Assembly (NCBI GenBank): GCA_016709545.1
Contig: JADJMO010000006.1
Span: 248,001 to 312,000, forward strand
DNA length: 64,000 bases
Direction of reading: 5' to 3'
Origin: Myxococcales bacterium
GTDB taxonomy: Bacteria; Myxococcota_A; Polyangia; Polyangiales; JADJMO01
Shown: piece after piece, positions 24,552-34,858 of the stretch
Numbering within the stretch: position 1 is the stretch's first letter
Layout: each line of letters begins with the position of its first letter
Notes under the pieces: model-generated
Databases searched by the model: none
Seen by the model: the letters and a program-made list of their open reading frames with translations, nothing else
What the model was told of the DNA's origin: nothing
Position numbers and translations under genes: made by a program

Positions 24552-27334
24552 ATGCACGCGCCCAGGCCTCGTCTCTCCCGGTGGGTATCGGCCGCGATCC
24601 TCGGCACACTCGCGGGTTCGCTCGGCGGATTCGGATGCTCGTCCGGTGACGCCGAACCACCTCCTCCCGACGCCGCGGAGACCGGCCCCCTCGATCCCGA
24701 GGACTACCGCTCCCCGCCGACCTCGTGCGCGTTCGACTGCGATCCCACGTGCGAGCCCAAGGGCTACGAGTGCCCCGCGCTCGGGCCCTACGCGAGCTTG
24801 CCCCACGCAGCGGGCTGCGGCGCGTGGCTCGGCAGCTTCCCTGCGATCACCGGCAAGTGCACGGCCTCGGTGGCCACCGGTGAAGCGGCCAAGTCGAGCG
24901 GCGTCGACGCGGCCGATCCGGCGACGTTCATCCTGCCCACCGGGCAGCGCGTGAAGCCGGCGGGCAAGGTCTCCACGTTCTCCGACTACAAGGGCGGGTT
25001 CCCGACCAACGTGGTGGCAGTCCCCGGCGGAGACCTCGTCCTCGTCGTCGACGGCGGCATCAAGGAACAGAGCGTGCGCCTCGTGGACGTGACCAAGATC
25101 GGCACCGCCGAGGATCCGGTCGTGGGCCGCGACAAGTACACGGGCGACCTCGCCACCAACTACGGCGTGGTCATCCTCCCCGCGGCCTCGGGGCCGCTCC
25201 GCGCCTACGTGAGCGGCGGGCAGGGCTCGACCCTCTACGCGTACTCGATCGACGTCGGCGCCAAGAAGCTCACCCGCGACGCCACGAACGACCTCAAGAT
25301 CCCGCGCGAGGCCGGCGCGCCCGCGGGCGGAGGCCTGGCCGACGCCTACGAGATCTCGGGGATCGCGGCCACGCCGGACGGCAAGCGCATCGTCGGCGGC
25401 ACCGGCGACGGCCGCGGCTCCACGACGACGCTCTTCACCGTCGAGGTGGACACCAAGAAGGTGATCGGCCGCGTCGAGATCGGCGGCCGCGAGATCTTCA
25501 CGCCGTTCATCCACCCCGCCGACACCGAGGGCAAATACGCCTGGGTGAGCGCCTGGGACGGCGGTCGCATCGATCTCGTCGACCTCGTCGCGCAGAAGGT
25601 CGTCGGCAAGCTGACCCTCGGCAAGAACCCGGGGGCGATCGTGGCCCTCGGGCCGCGGCACCTCGCGGTGGTGTCGAGCGACTCCGACGAGATCACGGTG
25701 GTCGACACGCTGCCCGCGGGCGGCGCGGTGGTCGGCACGGTGCCTCTCGCCGAGGGCGGCCTGCACGGCCCTTCGCCGAACGGCGTCGCGTACGACGCGA
25801 CCAGCAAGCGCCTCTACGTCACGCTCGGCGGTCGCAACGCGGTCGCGGTGTTCGACGTCGTGCTCCCCACGGGCGACGCCGCGCCCACCCTCACGCCCGC
25901 CGGCCAGTTCCCGACCGAGTGGTGGCCCACGGCCGTCTCGGTGCGCCCCGACGGCTCGGTCGTCGTCGTGAGCGGCAAGGGCCGCGGCGCGGGCAACATC
26001 CCCATCCCGTTCGGGCCGGGCGAGGGCGACATCACCGATCGCATGAAGGGCTCGATCCAGTTCCTCGCCACCGCGCCCGACGCGGCCGCGCTCACCGCGG
26101 GCAAGGACGCGGTCGCAAGTACACCGACGTCGGCAAGCTCGAGGGCGCCTCCAAGGTGGACTGCGCGGGCGCGCCCTACGACTTCCCGGTGCCCGACACC
26201 AACACCGCGGGCCCGAGCAAGCAGATCCAACACGTCGTCTTCATCGTGAAGGAGAACAAGACCTACGACGCGGTGTACGGCGACCTGCCGGGGGCCAACG
26301 GCGACCCGAAGCTCGTGATGGCGCCGGGCAAGATGGACTCCATCTTCGGCAACCAGCGCAAGGCCGCCAAGACCTTCACGCTGTTCGACAACTACTACAC
26401 GTCGGCCGAGCAGAGCATCCAGGGCCACGTGTGGACCACGTTCGGGCGCACCACGGATTTCACCGAGCGCACCTGGCTGGTCTCGTGGGGCCGCGGCTCC
26501 CGCTTGCCGTTCCAGGGCATCAACGTGGTCGGCCGCCCCGTCGAGGGCTCGGTCTTCGACTGGCTGCAGCGCAACGGCGTGCCGTTCGACAACATGGGCG
26601 AGCCGGTCGGTGCGGCGGACGACGACGGCAAGAAGCCGAAGAACTGCTGCCTCGACAACAACTACCCCGGCAAGATCTACACGATGGATCTGCCGGACAC
26701 GGTGAAGAGCTGCTACATCGCGGCGCGCGCGCGCGTGCTGTGCGACCTCAAGGCGTTCACCTACGCCATCCAGCCGAACGACCACACGGCCGGCGGCTCG
26801 GTCAACAAGCCCACTCCGCAGACCTACATCGCGGTGGGCGACGAGGGCATCGGGATCCTGCTCGACGGGCTCTCCAAGTCGCCGCTCTGGGGCTCGACGC
26901 TGGTCATCGTGACCGAGGACGACCCGCAGGACGGTGGGGATCACGTGGATGCCCACCGCACCCCGCTGTTCTTCGCCTCGCCCTGGGTGAAGCGCGGGTT
27001 CGTCGCCAAGGGCCACTACGACACCTCGTCGATCCACAAGCTCCTGGCGCACGTCTACGGCAAGCCGTATTCGAGCGACATCGTCGCCCGGGCGGCCCTC
27101 CCGCTCGAGATGTTCACCTCGACCCCCGACTACACCCCGTTCGACCGGCTGCCCCGCGCCGAGCCCCTCGCCTGCAACGTAGGGGGCACCAAGTCGGCCA
27201 TCGAGGCAGCCCACTCCAAGTGGGACCTCTCCCAGCCCGACCAGGCTCCCGGCCTGTCCAGGCAGGTCTGGGAGATCCTCCACCACGGCGCGGCGCCGCC
27301 CATCGGCACCTACGTGGACGACGACGACGACTGA
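24552..27334 (+). CDS. Lipoprotein with YncE-like beta-propeller and alkaline-phosphatase-type phosphoesterase domains (one indel near 26117)
   Basis: The protein starts MHAPRPRLSRWVSAAILGTL with lipobox FGCSSG. A short Cys-rich stretch (CAFDCDPTCEPKGYECP) follows, then a seven-bladed-propeller-like region with repeated strands (NVVAVPGGDLVLVVDGGI, AYVSGGQGSTLYAYSIDV, GIAATPDGKRIVGGTGDG, NGVAYDATSKRLYVTLGG). After KDAV the sequence continues in another frame as KYTDVGKLEGASKVDC and then a phosphoesterase domain: HVVFIVKENKTYDAVYGDLP, DNYYTSAEQSIQGHVWTTFG, STLVIVTEDDPQDGGDHVDA and HRTPLFFASPWVKRG. One missing C near 26117 (gcggtcgcaag) restores the frame. The combination is known in bacteria as YncE/phosphoesterase fusions; the substrate is unknown. 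Confidence 0.82.
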
Positions 27335-27556
27335 GCCGAGCCCAGCGAGGCGAAGTAGCGCTGAGCGGCGTACCGGCAGGACGGTCGAGGCGCGTGGTCG
27401 TTTGACGAGGTCGTCACGCCGGCGCTACCGTCACGACCCACTGTCTCTGGGGGGTCGTCACGTCATTCGAGGTCACGAGTCCGTAGGGTCCAATCAACGC
27501 GCTGGGGACCCCCACCAAGGGGGGCGACTGGGGCGGGACCTCCGAGGTCAGCGAAG

Positions 27557-27766
27557 ATGAACGGTCAGGTTTCGTGGGTCGAGCTGTGTGCGTCGAACGA
27601 GTATCGCGGTCGCTGGGTCGCCCTGGACGACTGCCACTACGACGAGGGCACCGCCAAGCCCGTGGTGGGCACCCTGGTCGACGCCGACGACGACCTCGTC
27701 GAGCTCTGCAACCGCGTTCGCGACGCGGATTGCCACAACTGCGCCATCCTCTACGTCGAGAACTGA
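27557..27766 (+). CDS. Small conserved-looking protein (DUF5678-like)
   Basis: A 69-residue cytosolic protein: MNGQVSWVELCASNEYRGRW, VALDDCHYDEGTAKPVVGTL, VDADDDLVELCNRVRDADCH, NCAILYVEN. The pattern of YxGRWVAL, a variable loop, then DADDDLVEL and CAILYV resembles the small DUF5678 family, in which a GRWVA strand begins a beta-beta-alpha-beta unit. Codon use matches neighbouring genes, with strong G/C third positions. It sits between the phosphoesterase and SprT-like genes on the same strand. Function unknown. Confidence 0.65.
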   Translation: MNGQVSWVELCASNEYRGRWVALDDCHYDEGTAKPVVGTLVDADDDLVELCNRVRDADCHNCAILYVEN

Positions 27767-27859
27767 GCAGCCTTCCGCCGAGGGCTGACGGCCCGGGAGG
27801 CCGTTGGCAAGCCCCCGCAGCCTCCGTCCCCGGGGGAATCCGTCCCGGCAATTTCCCAA

Positions 27860-27889
27860 GGATATCCACAAGATATCCTGTGGATATCC
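27860..27889. promoter_or_regulatory. 30-bp near-perfect palindrome with three GATATC cores
   Basis: The sequence is two arms, GGATATCCACA and TGTGGATATCC, around a central AGATATCC. Only one symmetric pair of positions breaks the palindrome. Each arm contains ATATCCACA, eight of nine bases of the DnaA box TTATCCACA, in inverted orientation. It ends seven bases before a TTGACA and 42 bases before the ATG at 27932 of the SprT-like gene. It looks like a protein-binding site; the binding factor is unknown. Confidence 0.6.
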
Positions 27890-27931
27890 CCGTTTCTTGA
27901 CAGGATGGGGGGGGGCTTCTACCCCCAATCC

Positions 27932-28879
27932 ATGGCCTCCGAGCGAACCACCCGAACCACCCGAGTGCTGAGCTCGGCGCTTCGCGTGGCGCAGGTGGCC
28001 CGTGTGAAGTCGGCCCAGGCCCTGCTCCCGCTCCTCGGGGGCGCCTTGCCGCTCACCCCGTCGGCCGGTCCCCTCGGGGTCGAGGTCGGCAACCAGCGGA
28101 GGCCCCGCGCCCGCGCGGCGGTCTCCCTCAAGCACCACGCCCTGCTCCGGGTCATCGAGCAGCTCGATCTGCGGTTCCCGCCCGGGTCCCCCGCCGTCTA
28201 CGTCCACGAGGGCGCGCGGCAGGCCCTCGAGCGCCGGCTCGCCATCGTCGGCCGCAGCCCCGTCGTGGTGGCCATCCACGACAACCGCCACTCGATGATC
28301 CACGCGGTGCGCAAGGACGGCCTCCTGCGGGCCCGCCTCCACCACATGTTCCTCGACGCCCCGATCGACGTCATCGAGGCCCTCGGGCGGTTCCTGTTCT
28401 ATCGCGACCGCGAGGCCTCCCACGTGGTCGGTCGCTACATCGACCACAACATGGGCCGCATCCGGTCCCTCGAGCCCCACCGGCGCTCGAGCAAGCCCAA
28501 CCAGGGGGCGGTCCACGATCTCGACGCCCTCTTCGCCGAGGTCAACCGCAAGTACTTCGGCGGGATGATCGACGCCTCGATCTGCTGGGCGGCCGAGGGG
28601 CGCGCGGGGGCACGGGCCACCCTCAAGCTCGGCTCCTATTCGGCGCAGGAGCGGCTGGTCCGCATCCACCCCCGGCTCGACCGTCCCTGGGTGCCCCGAT
28701 ACTTCGTCGCCTTCGTGGTGTTCCACGAGATGCTCCACCACGTCATCCCGGCCGTCCGGGTCGCGGGGCGTCGCGTGCTCCACCCGCCGCATTTCCGGGC
28801 GCGCGAGCGCGAGTACCGCCACTTCGAGCGCGCGCAGGCCTGGGAGCACGCCCACATCGACCGCCTGCTCCGCGGGTAG
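27932..28879 (+). CDS. SprT-like zinc metalloprotease-type protein
   Basis: A 315-residue protein (MASERTTRTTRVLSSALRVA). The C-terminal half is a SprT-like domain: VHDLDALFAEVNRKYFGGMI starts the fold, RLVRIHPRLDRPWVPRYFV precedes the zinc site, and HEMLHH (first His at about 265) is the HExxH motif. HPPHFRAREREYRHFERA is then the likely third-ligand region. SprT-family proteins (SprT, Spartan, Wss1-like) are known or suspected proteases of DNA-protein crosslinks. The N-terminal 130 residues are basic and not recognised. An in-frame ATG at 27905 is also possible. I prefer 27932 because TTGACA at 27897 would otherwise lie at the start codon; this is a judgement. The gene is convergent with the TonB receptor gene. 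Confidence 0.72.
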   Translation: MASERTTRTTRVLSSALRVAQVARVKSAQALLPLLGGALPLTPSAGPLGVEVGNQRRPRARAAVSLKHHALLRVIEQLDLRFPPGSPAVYVHEGARQALERRLAIVGRSPVVVAIHDNRHSMIHAVRKDGLLRARLHHMFLDAPIDVIEALGRFLFYRDREASHVVGRYIDHNMGRIRSLEPHRRSSKPNQGAVHDLDALFAEVNRKYFGGMIDASICWAAEGRAGARATLKLGSYSAQERLVRIHPRLDRPWVPRYFVAFVVFHEMLHHVIPAVRVAGRRVLHPPHFRAREREYRHFERAQAWEHAHIDRLLRG

Positions 28880-28886
28880 CTGAAGC

Positions 28887-31766
28887 TCAGTAGCTGAAGG
28901 AGGCGGAGGCGAGGAGCGTGCGGCCGGCCTGCACGAGGGCGCGCTGCGTGTACTCACGGCTCACCGGCATCGTCGTGCGCCAGTCGAGCACGTTGTAGAT
29001 GCCGAGGGCGTAGCGGAGGAACCCGCGCTCGGCCTCGCCGGTGAACACGAGGTCCCAGATCACGCCGGCCTCGGTCCTGGCCTGCGCGGGGTCGCTCGCC
29101 TCGTCGTTGCGATCCCACATCGGGGCGACGTAGCTGACCCGGGTCGAGAGCAGGAGCGCGCGCGGCAGGATGGGCACCGCTCCGCGGAGACCGACGAGGA
29201 CCGGCGGCGCGCCGGGCACCTCGCGGAGCCCGCTCGCGTTGTCGGCGTAGCGGGCCCGCTGGATCGAGCCCTGGGCGGCGACCATCCACCCGTCGCGGAA
29301 GTCGCGGCGGAGCTCCGCCTCGAAGCCGTAGGTGAACACCGGGACGGTGCTGTTCACGTAGACGTTGGGGTCGGCTTCGGTGCCTCCACCCACGAGCTTC
29401 ACCAGGTCTTTCGTAGTTGCCGAAGAACGCGCCGGTGAGGACGACGGTCGGCGAGAACCGCTGCGAGACCTCGAGCTCGCCGCTCCACACCGTCTCCGGC
29501 GTGAGGGTCTCCGGGGTCTTCTGGGTGGTCGACGAGTAGTAGAGCTCGTAGGCGCTCGGCGCGCGGAACGCCCGACCGGCGACGAGCTTCACGACGCCGT
29601 CGGTCCAGGGCTTGCCGATGAGCGCGAGGCGCGGATTGAGGCTGAGTCCGACGGTCGAGTACCAGTCGGCCCGCGCGCCGGCGGAGAGCTTGAAGCGGCC
29701 GAGAGAGAGGTCGGCGAGCAGATAGCCCGCGGCCACCGTGAAGGGGTCGCTGCGCTCGGGCAGCTCGAGGCCCGTCTCGTTCTCGACCTTCTGGCGAACG
29801 AGGAAGTGACGCACCACCTCGCCACCCAGGGTGAGCCGCAGCCGCTCGACGGGGCTGACGACGAAGCGTTGCTCGAAGCCGACCCAGTGACCGCGGAACG
29901 TGTCTCGCTCCTCGCCGCCGTCGACGCGCTCGTAGAGCGAGGTGCCCCGGTAGTCGTAGAGGTTCGCGTGCAGCCGCGTGAACGACTGCAGGGTGTCCCC
30001 GATCTTGGGCTCGAAGCGCGCCTCGACGAACGAGCGGGTGTCCCGGATGGTCGTGCCGTCGCTGCCGAAGACGGTGCCGTAGGCGCCGGTCGGGAGCGTC
30101 TTCTTGCGCTGGGTGAAGAACCACTGGACCGTGAAGTCCTGGTGGTAGAAGCGGCCGGAGATCGTGCCGGAGCGGAAGCCGTCGAGGTCGCGCGCGACGC
30201 CGTCGACGCCGGGGCCCACCACCTCGGGGAAGAAGAAGTCGCGGCCCGCGCCCTGCGCCACCGCGAACGAGGTCCACACGCCGGTGTCGGGCCCGAGGCG
30301 CAGGTTCGCCGAGGCGCGGGCCCGTGACACGCCGTACTCCACCGTGGAGATCGCGCCCTCCACGCGGGTGGGCGCGCCGCGGCTCCGCGTGACGAGGTTC
30401 ACGACGCCGAAGAACGCGCCGGTGCCGTAGAGCACCGACCCGGGGCCGCGCACCACCTCGATGCGCTCGACGTCGTCGATGTCGGTGCGCGCGTCGAACC
30501 CGACGTACGACGAGCCGCTCCAGTCGTCGTTGGTCGGGTGCCCGTCGACCAGCACGAGCACGCGGTTGCCGTAGTCACCAGGGCGGAAGAAGCCGCGGAA
30601 CCCGAGCGCGACGTAGGTGCGGTCGTCGGCCACGTAGAGCCCGCGCACGCCGCGCAGGGCCTCGGCGACGGTCGGGTACATCATGCCGCGGAGCTCCGCG
30701 CTCGGCACGATGCTGACCGAGCTCGGCGCCTCCTCGACCGACTCCGAGGCGCGCGACGCGGCGTTGACCTCGCTCACCTCGGTGAGGGAGACGTCGACCT
30801 TGGCCTGCCCGGTCTCGGTGACCATGACGTTGCGCTTGACCGCGCGGAAGCCGCTCCGCGACACGATCATCACGTGCGGCCCCACCGGCACCTGCACGAC
30901 GCTCGGCGTGAAGCCGACGGGCTTGCCGTCGACCTCGATGAGCGACTCGCTCACGTCGGCCGACACCACGACGCTGCCGCTGATGCGATCGAGCTTCACC
31001 TTGGCGGGGACGTTCTGCTTCGGGCGCGCCTCGACGCTCACGTCCGCCCGCTTCCAGCCCTCCTTCTCGACGATCAGCGTGTGCTTGCCCGGCGCGGCGG
31101 AGAGCGTGCACGGCAGGACGCAAGCGGCGGGGCCGGTGTCCTTGTCGAGGTGGACGGTGGCCCCCGCGGGCTCGCCGGTCACCTCGATGGTGCCGAGGAT
31201 CGGGACGAGCACGAGGTTGATCGTCGTGGTGGTGCCCGCGGTGAGGACGACGTCGGCCTTCTCGGCCGACTCGTGGCCGGCGAGCTCGACGATCACCTTC
31301 ACCTTGCCGGGCTCGAGGCCCAGCTTCTTCGGGGCCTCGCCGCGCGCTCCGAGATCCTTGCGGTCGAGGTAGATGGTGGCGCCGGGAGGGTCGGTCTTGA
31401 CGTCGAGCAGCGCGACCTTCGGGGCGATGCGGCCGAGGGCCTCCTCGATCTCCTTCTTCTGCTGCGGGTCGGGCCCTTGCTCGAGGGCGCGCGCGTAGGC
31501 GCGGTAGGCGTCGGGGTAGCGCTTGAGCTGCTCGTAGCAACGCGCGATGTTGAAGAGCACGTTCTGTTCGGCACGAGCCGGTTGCTCGCGAGAAAATGCT
31601 CGAGGGCGCCGAGGAAATCGCCCGACTTGTACTTCGTCGCGCCGAGCTCGAACTGCACGTCGGCCTCGTCGGCGAGGTCGTCCGCGTGCAGCGGCGCGGC
31701 GAGGCCGGCGAGCGCGAGCAGCAGCGAGAGACTCCACGCACGCGAGCGGGACAGGGGCGAGGGCAT
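28887..31766 (-). CDS. TPR-PEGA-TonB-dependent receptor fusion protein (two indels)
   Basis: Read across two frame breaks, this is a protein of about 960 residues. A signal peptide (MPSPLSRSRAWSLSLLLALA) is followed by a TPR-like region (FELGATKYKSGDFLGALEHF; NIARCYEQLKRYPDAYRAYA). Next come three or four PEGA-type beta domains (DPPGATIYLDRKDLG, GEPAGATVHLDKDTGPA, SGSVVVSADVSESLIEVDGK). A receptor plug follows (AEALRGVRGLYVADDRTYVA, GFRGFFRPGDYGNRVLVLVD, IEVVRGPGSVLYGTGAFFGV), and last a beta-barrel ending LVQAGRTLLASASFSY with a C-terminal aromatic residue. Frame breaks lie near 31565 (after LVPN) and near 29395 (after FFGNY). It is the last gene of a five-gene leftward run. The ligand is unknown. 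Confidence 0.8.
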
Positions 31767-31776
31767 CGTGCTCCGT

Positions 31777-33424
31777 TCAGCGCTTCAGCAGGATGTCCAC
31801 GGGCGGAGGGGTGGTCGACGGCACGCTGCTCTTCGCGGCGGCGGGCTTGGGGAGCACGGGATCGGGCTTCGTCGTCGAAGCCACCACGGGCGCCGAGCTC
31901 GAGGGCGCGCTGGAGACGACGGGGGCGCTCGGCGCGACCGCGACCAGCGCCGCGACCACGCGCACGGTCTGGGTCGAGGGCCCTTGCACGATCGTGTACG
32001 GCTGGTGTCCTTCGCGGACGATCACGAACGTGCGCGGCGCCTTGGCGAGCGACTCGCTGTCGAGGTCGAGCTGCAGCGGGGTCACGCCGAGCTCGGTCTG
32101 GCCCTCGAGCACGCGGGCCCCGGCAGGGATCGACTCGAGGACGAGGGCGAAGTGCCGGCTCTCCTTCGAGGTGCTCGCCGCGACGGCGGGGCCGCGTCGG
32201 GCTTGCGCGCGAGGTAGGCGGTCAACGCGGTGACCGCGAGCGCGAGCGCGACGAGGCCGACGTAGAGGGGGGCGCGCGACCGCGTGGGCTCGGGCGGCGG
32301 CGGCGTCATCACCGCCTGCTCGGTGTGCGGCGTCGGCGCCTGCGAGCGGGCCATCTCGGCGGTGGGCTCGAACCCCGTGCGGCTGCTCGGCGGGCTCGGC
32401 GTGGAGGTGACCCGCGAGACGGGCATGCCGAGGCTGTGATCGGCGAACGCGCGCGCGATCTCCTCCATCGACTGCGGCCGCGCTTCCTTGCGCTTCGCGA
32501 GGCAGCGCATGACGAGCTCGCCGAGCCACGGGGGCATCTCGGGATCGGCGACCGTGGCCAGATCCGGGGGTGATCGTTGAGGTGCGCCAGCATGATCATG
32601 GTGACGCTGTGGCGGTGGAACGGGTTCTTCCCCGCGAGGCAGCGGTAGAGCATGACCCCGAACGAGTAGACGTCGCTGCGCTCGTCGATGCCCTCTCCGG
32701 TCACCTGCTCCGGGGACATGTACTGCGGCGAGCCGACGAACCGGCCGTCGCGGGTGAGCTCGTCCTCGCTGTTGGGTGGGTTGGTGTCGGCGGTGGGCGG
32801 CAGCGAGGGGCTCCCCGGGTCGTCGAGGATCTTGCCGATCCCGAAGTCGAGCAGCTTCACCTGCTCCTCGCCGTCGCGATCGCGGACGATCATCACGTTG
32901 GCCGGCTTGAGATCGCGGTGGACGACGCCGACGGCGTGGGCCTCGCGGAGGCCGCGCGCGATCTGGCGGAACAGGCGCACGGCCTCGTCCCAGGGCAGCA
33001 CCTTGCGCTCGACGAGGCGCTGTTGCAGCGTGCGCCCGCCGATCAGCTCCATCACCATGTAGAAGCGCGGACGTCCCCCCTTGTCGGGGTCGTCCTCCGT
33101 GCCCTCGATCGCGCCGTAGTCGTAGACGGTGACGATGTTCGGGTGCTGCAGCTTGGCGAGGATCGCGGCCTCGCGGGAGAAGCGCTTCTCGAGGACGGAG
33201 AAGTCGTCGCGGGAGGCCGTGGAGTCCTCACCCTCCATGTTGCCGGGGTGGAGCAGCTTGAGCGCGACCTCGCGACCGAGGGCCTGCTGCTCGGCGCGGT
33301 AGACGGTGCCCATCCCCCCCGACGCGAGGCGCGAGACGATGCGGTACTTGCCCGCGATCACGGTCCCGAGGACCGGATCTTTCTCCGGGCTCCGCGAAGG
33401 GGGCGGACCGAGTGTCTCGCTCAC
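31777..33424 (-). CDS. Membrane-anchored Ser/Thr protein kinase with PEGA-like extracytoplasmic domain (two indels)
   Basis: Hanks-type kinase: glycine loop LASGGMGTVYRAE, REVALKLL, VVHRDLKPANVMIV, LLDFGIGKI and GSPQYMSPEQ. It then runs to LAHLNDH and continues in another frame as PEMPPWLGELVMRCLAKRKE, the end of the kinase lobe. A transmembrane segment (PLYVGLVALALAVTALTAYL) follows, and then in a third frame an extracytoplasmic part (ALVLESIPAGARVLEGQTEL, TFVIVREGHQPYTIVQG) like a PEGA repeat with a Ser/Pro tail. The first break (about 32565) falls in a CCCCC run that needs a sixth C; the second is near 32190. ATG 33424 starts MSETLGPPPSRSPEKD. Only 42 and 10 bp separate it from the oxidase and receptor genes, so an operon is likely. 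Confidence 0.85.
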
Positions 33425-33466
33425 GGGGGGAGAATACCCCAGTCCGGCCCCGTGGGTCGGCCGGCC

Positions 33467-34858
33467 TCAGCGGCTCTGCGGTACGGAGTCGCCGAGAATC
33501 TTCCCGGGATTGAGGATCCCGCGCGGATCGAGGGTGGCCTTGAGGCCGCGGAGGAGGGCGATCTCGGCCGGGCTCCGCGAGTACGACAGGTAGTCCCGCT
33601 TGAGCAGCCCGATCCCGTGCTCGGCGGAGATGCTGCCGTGGTGGCGCTTCACGAGCTCGAACATCTGGGGGTCGAGGCGCTTGGTGGTGGCGAGGAACGC
33701 GGCGCGGTCCATCGACTCGGGTTTCATCACGTTGACGTGGAGGTTGCCGTCGCCCATGTGGCCGAAGATGTTGACCTCGAAGCCCGGGTACTCGGCGGCG
33801 ACGAGCGCCTCGAGGTCCTGCGTGAACGCCTCGAGCGCGGCGACCGGGAGCGCGACGTCGTTCTTGTGGGGGAGGCCTGTCGCCGAGAGGCTCTCGGAGA
33901 TGCCCTCGCGCAGGCCCCACAGCTCGGCGGCCTGCCCGCCGTGCTGGGCGAGGACGCCGTCGGCGGCGAGACCGTCCTCGAACAGCTTCGTGGTGAAGCC
34001 CTCGAGGTCTTCGGCCGCCTCGGCCTCGACGAGCACGTAGTAGCCGTGACGCTCGGCGAACGGATCGCGCAGCTTGCGGTGCGAGAGCAGGCGCGCGAGG
34101 CAGCGATCGGAGAACACCTCGAACGCCGAGAGCGTGAACGGCCCCTTGCGCGCGGCGCGGAACAGCGCGACCGCCGCCGACAGATCGGCCACCGCGAACA
34201 GCATCACGTCGAGCCGCGCGGGCAGGCGGGTGAGCTTGAGGGTGGCCTCGGTGATCACGCCGAGCGTGCCCTCGCTGCCGATGAAGAGCTGCCGGAGATC
34301 GGCGCCGGTGTTGTTCTTCTCGAGGGCGCCGTTCAGCTCGAGGACCGTGCCGTCGGCGAGCACGACCTCGAGCCCGAGCACCCAGTTGCGGGTGAGGCCG
34401 TAGCGGATGACCTTCACGCCGCCGGCGTTGGTGGCGATGTTGCCGCCGACCTGGCTCGAGCCCTTGGAGGCGAAGTCGACCGGCCAGGTGAGGCCGAGCG
34501 GCGCGCAGTGCTGGTGCACCTGCTCGGTGATGGCGCCGGCCTGCACGCGGACCGTGGCGCCGAGGGTGTCGACCGGATCCATGCGGCGCATCCGCTCCAG
34601 GGAGAGCACCACCTCGCCGCGCGCCGCGACGGCGCCGCCCGCGAGGCCGGTGCGGCCGCCCGAGGGCACGACCGCGACGTTCTCGGCGGAGGCGAGGCGC
34701 AGGAAGCGAGAGACCTCGTCGGTGGTGCGCGGGCGCACGAGGAGCGAGGGTGAGGGGGTGTGGACCTTGGTCCAGTCGCGCCCGTACTCGGCGAGGGTGG
34801 ACGGGTCGTCGGTGGCGAAGTCGGCGGGGAAGTCGGCGAGTCGATCGCGGAGGTTCAC
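33467..34858 (-). CDS. FAD-linked oxidase (GlcD / D-lactate dehydrogenase type)
   Basis: A 463-residue flavoprotein of the vanillyl-alcohol-oxidase fold that oxidises a 2-hydroxy acid (glycolate, D-lactate or similar). The FAD-binding domain shows LLVRPRTTDEVSRFLRLA, VVPSGGRTGLAGGAV, PVDFASKGSSQVGGNIATNA, GGVKVIRYGLTRNWVLGLEV and FIGSEGTLGVITEATLKL. The C-terminal cap has FGHMGDGNLHVNV and HGSISAEHGIGLLKR, the substrate- and metal-binding His motifs. GTG at 34858 overlaps the upstream stop as GTGA, so it is translationally coupled to the membrane protein before it. The exact substrate cannot be told. Confidence 0.92.
   Translation of the reverse strand: MNLRDRLADFPADFATDDPSTLAEYGRDWTKVHTPSPSLLVRPRTTDEVSRFLRLASAENVAVVPSGGRTGLAGGAVAARGEVVLSLERMRRMDPVDTLGATVRVQAGAITEQVHQHCAPLGLTWPVDFASKGSSQVGGNIATNAGGVKVIRYGLTRNWVLGLEVVLADGTVLELNGALEKNNTGADLRQLFIGSEGTLGVITEATLKLTRLPARLDVMLFAVADLSAAVALFRAARKGPFTLSAFEVFSDRCLARLLSHRKLRDPFAERHGYYVLVEAEAAEDLEGFTTKLFEDGLAADGVLAQHGGQAAELWGLREGISESLSATGLPHKNDVALPVAALEAFTQDLEALVAAEYPGFEVNIFGHMGDGNLHVNVMKPESMDRAAFLATTKRLDPQMFELVKRHHGSISAEHGIGLLKRDYLSYSRSPAEIALLRGLKATLDPRGILNPGKILGDSVPQSR

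Noticed and set aside
27900..27931. ATG at 27905 as start of the SprT-like gene
   Set aside because: Possible but less favoured: it directly follows TTGACAGG with no room for a promoter-leader and adds nine unconvincing residues; mentioned as an alternative.
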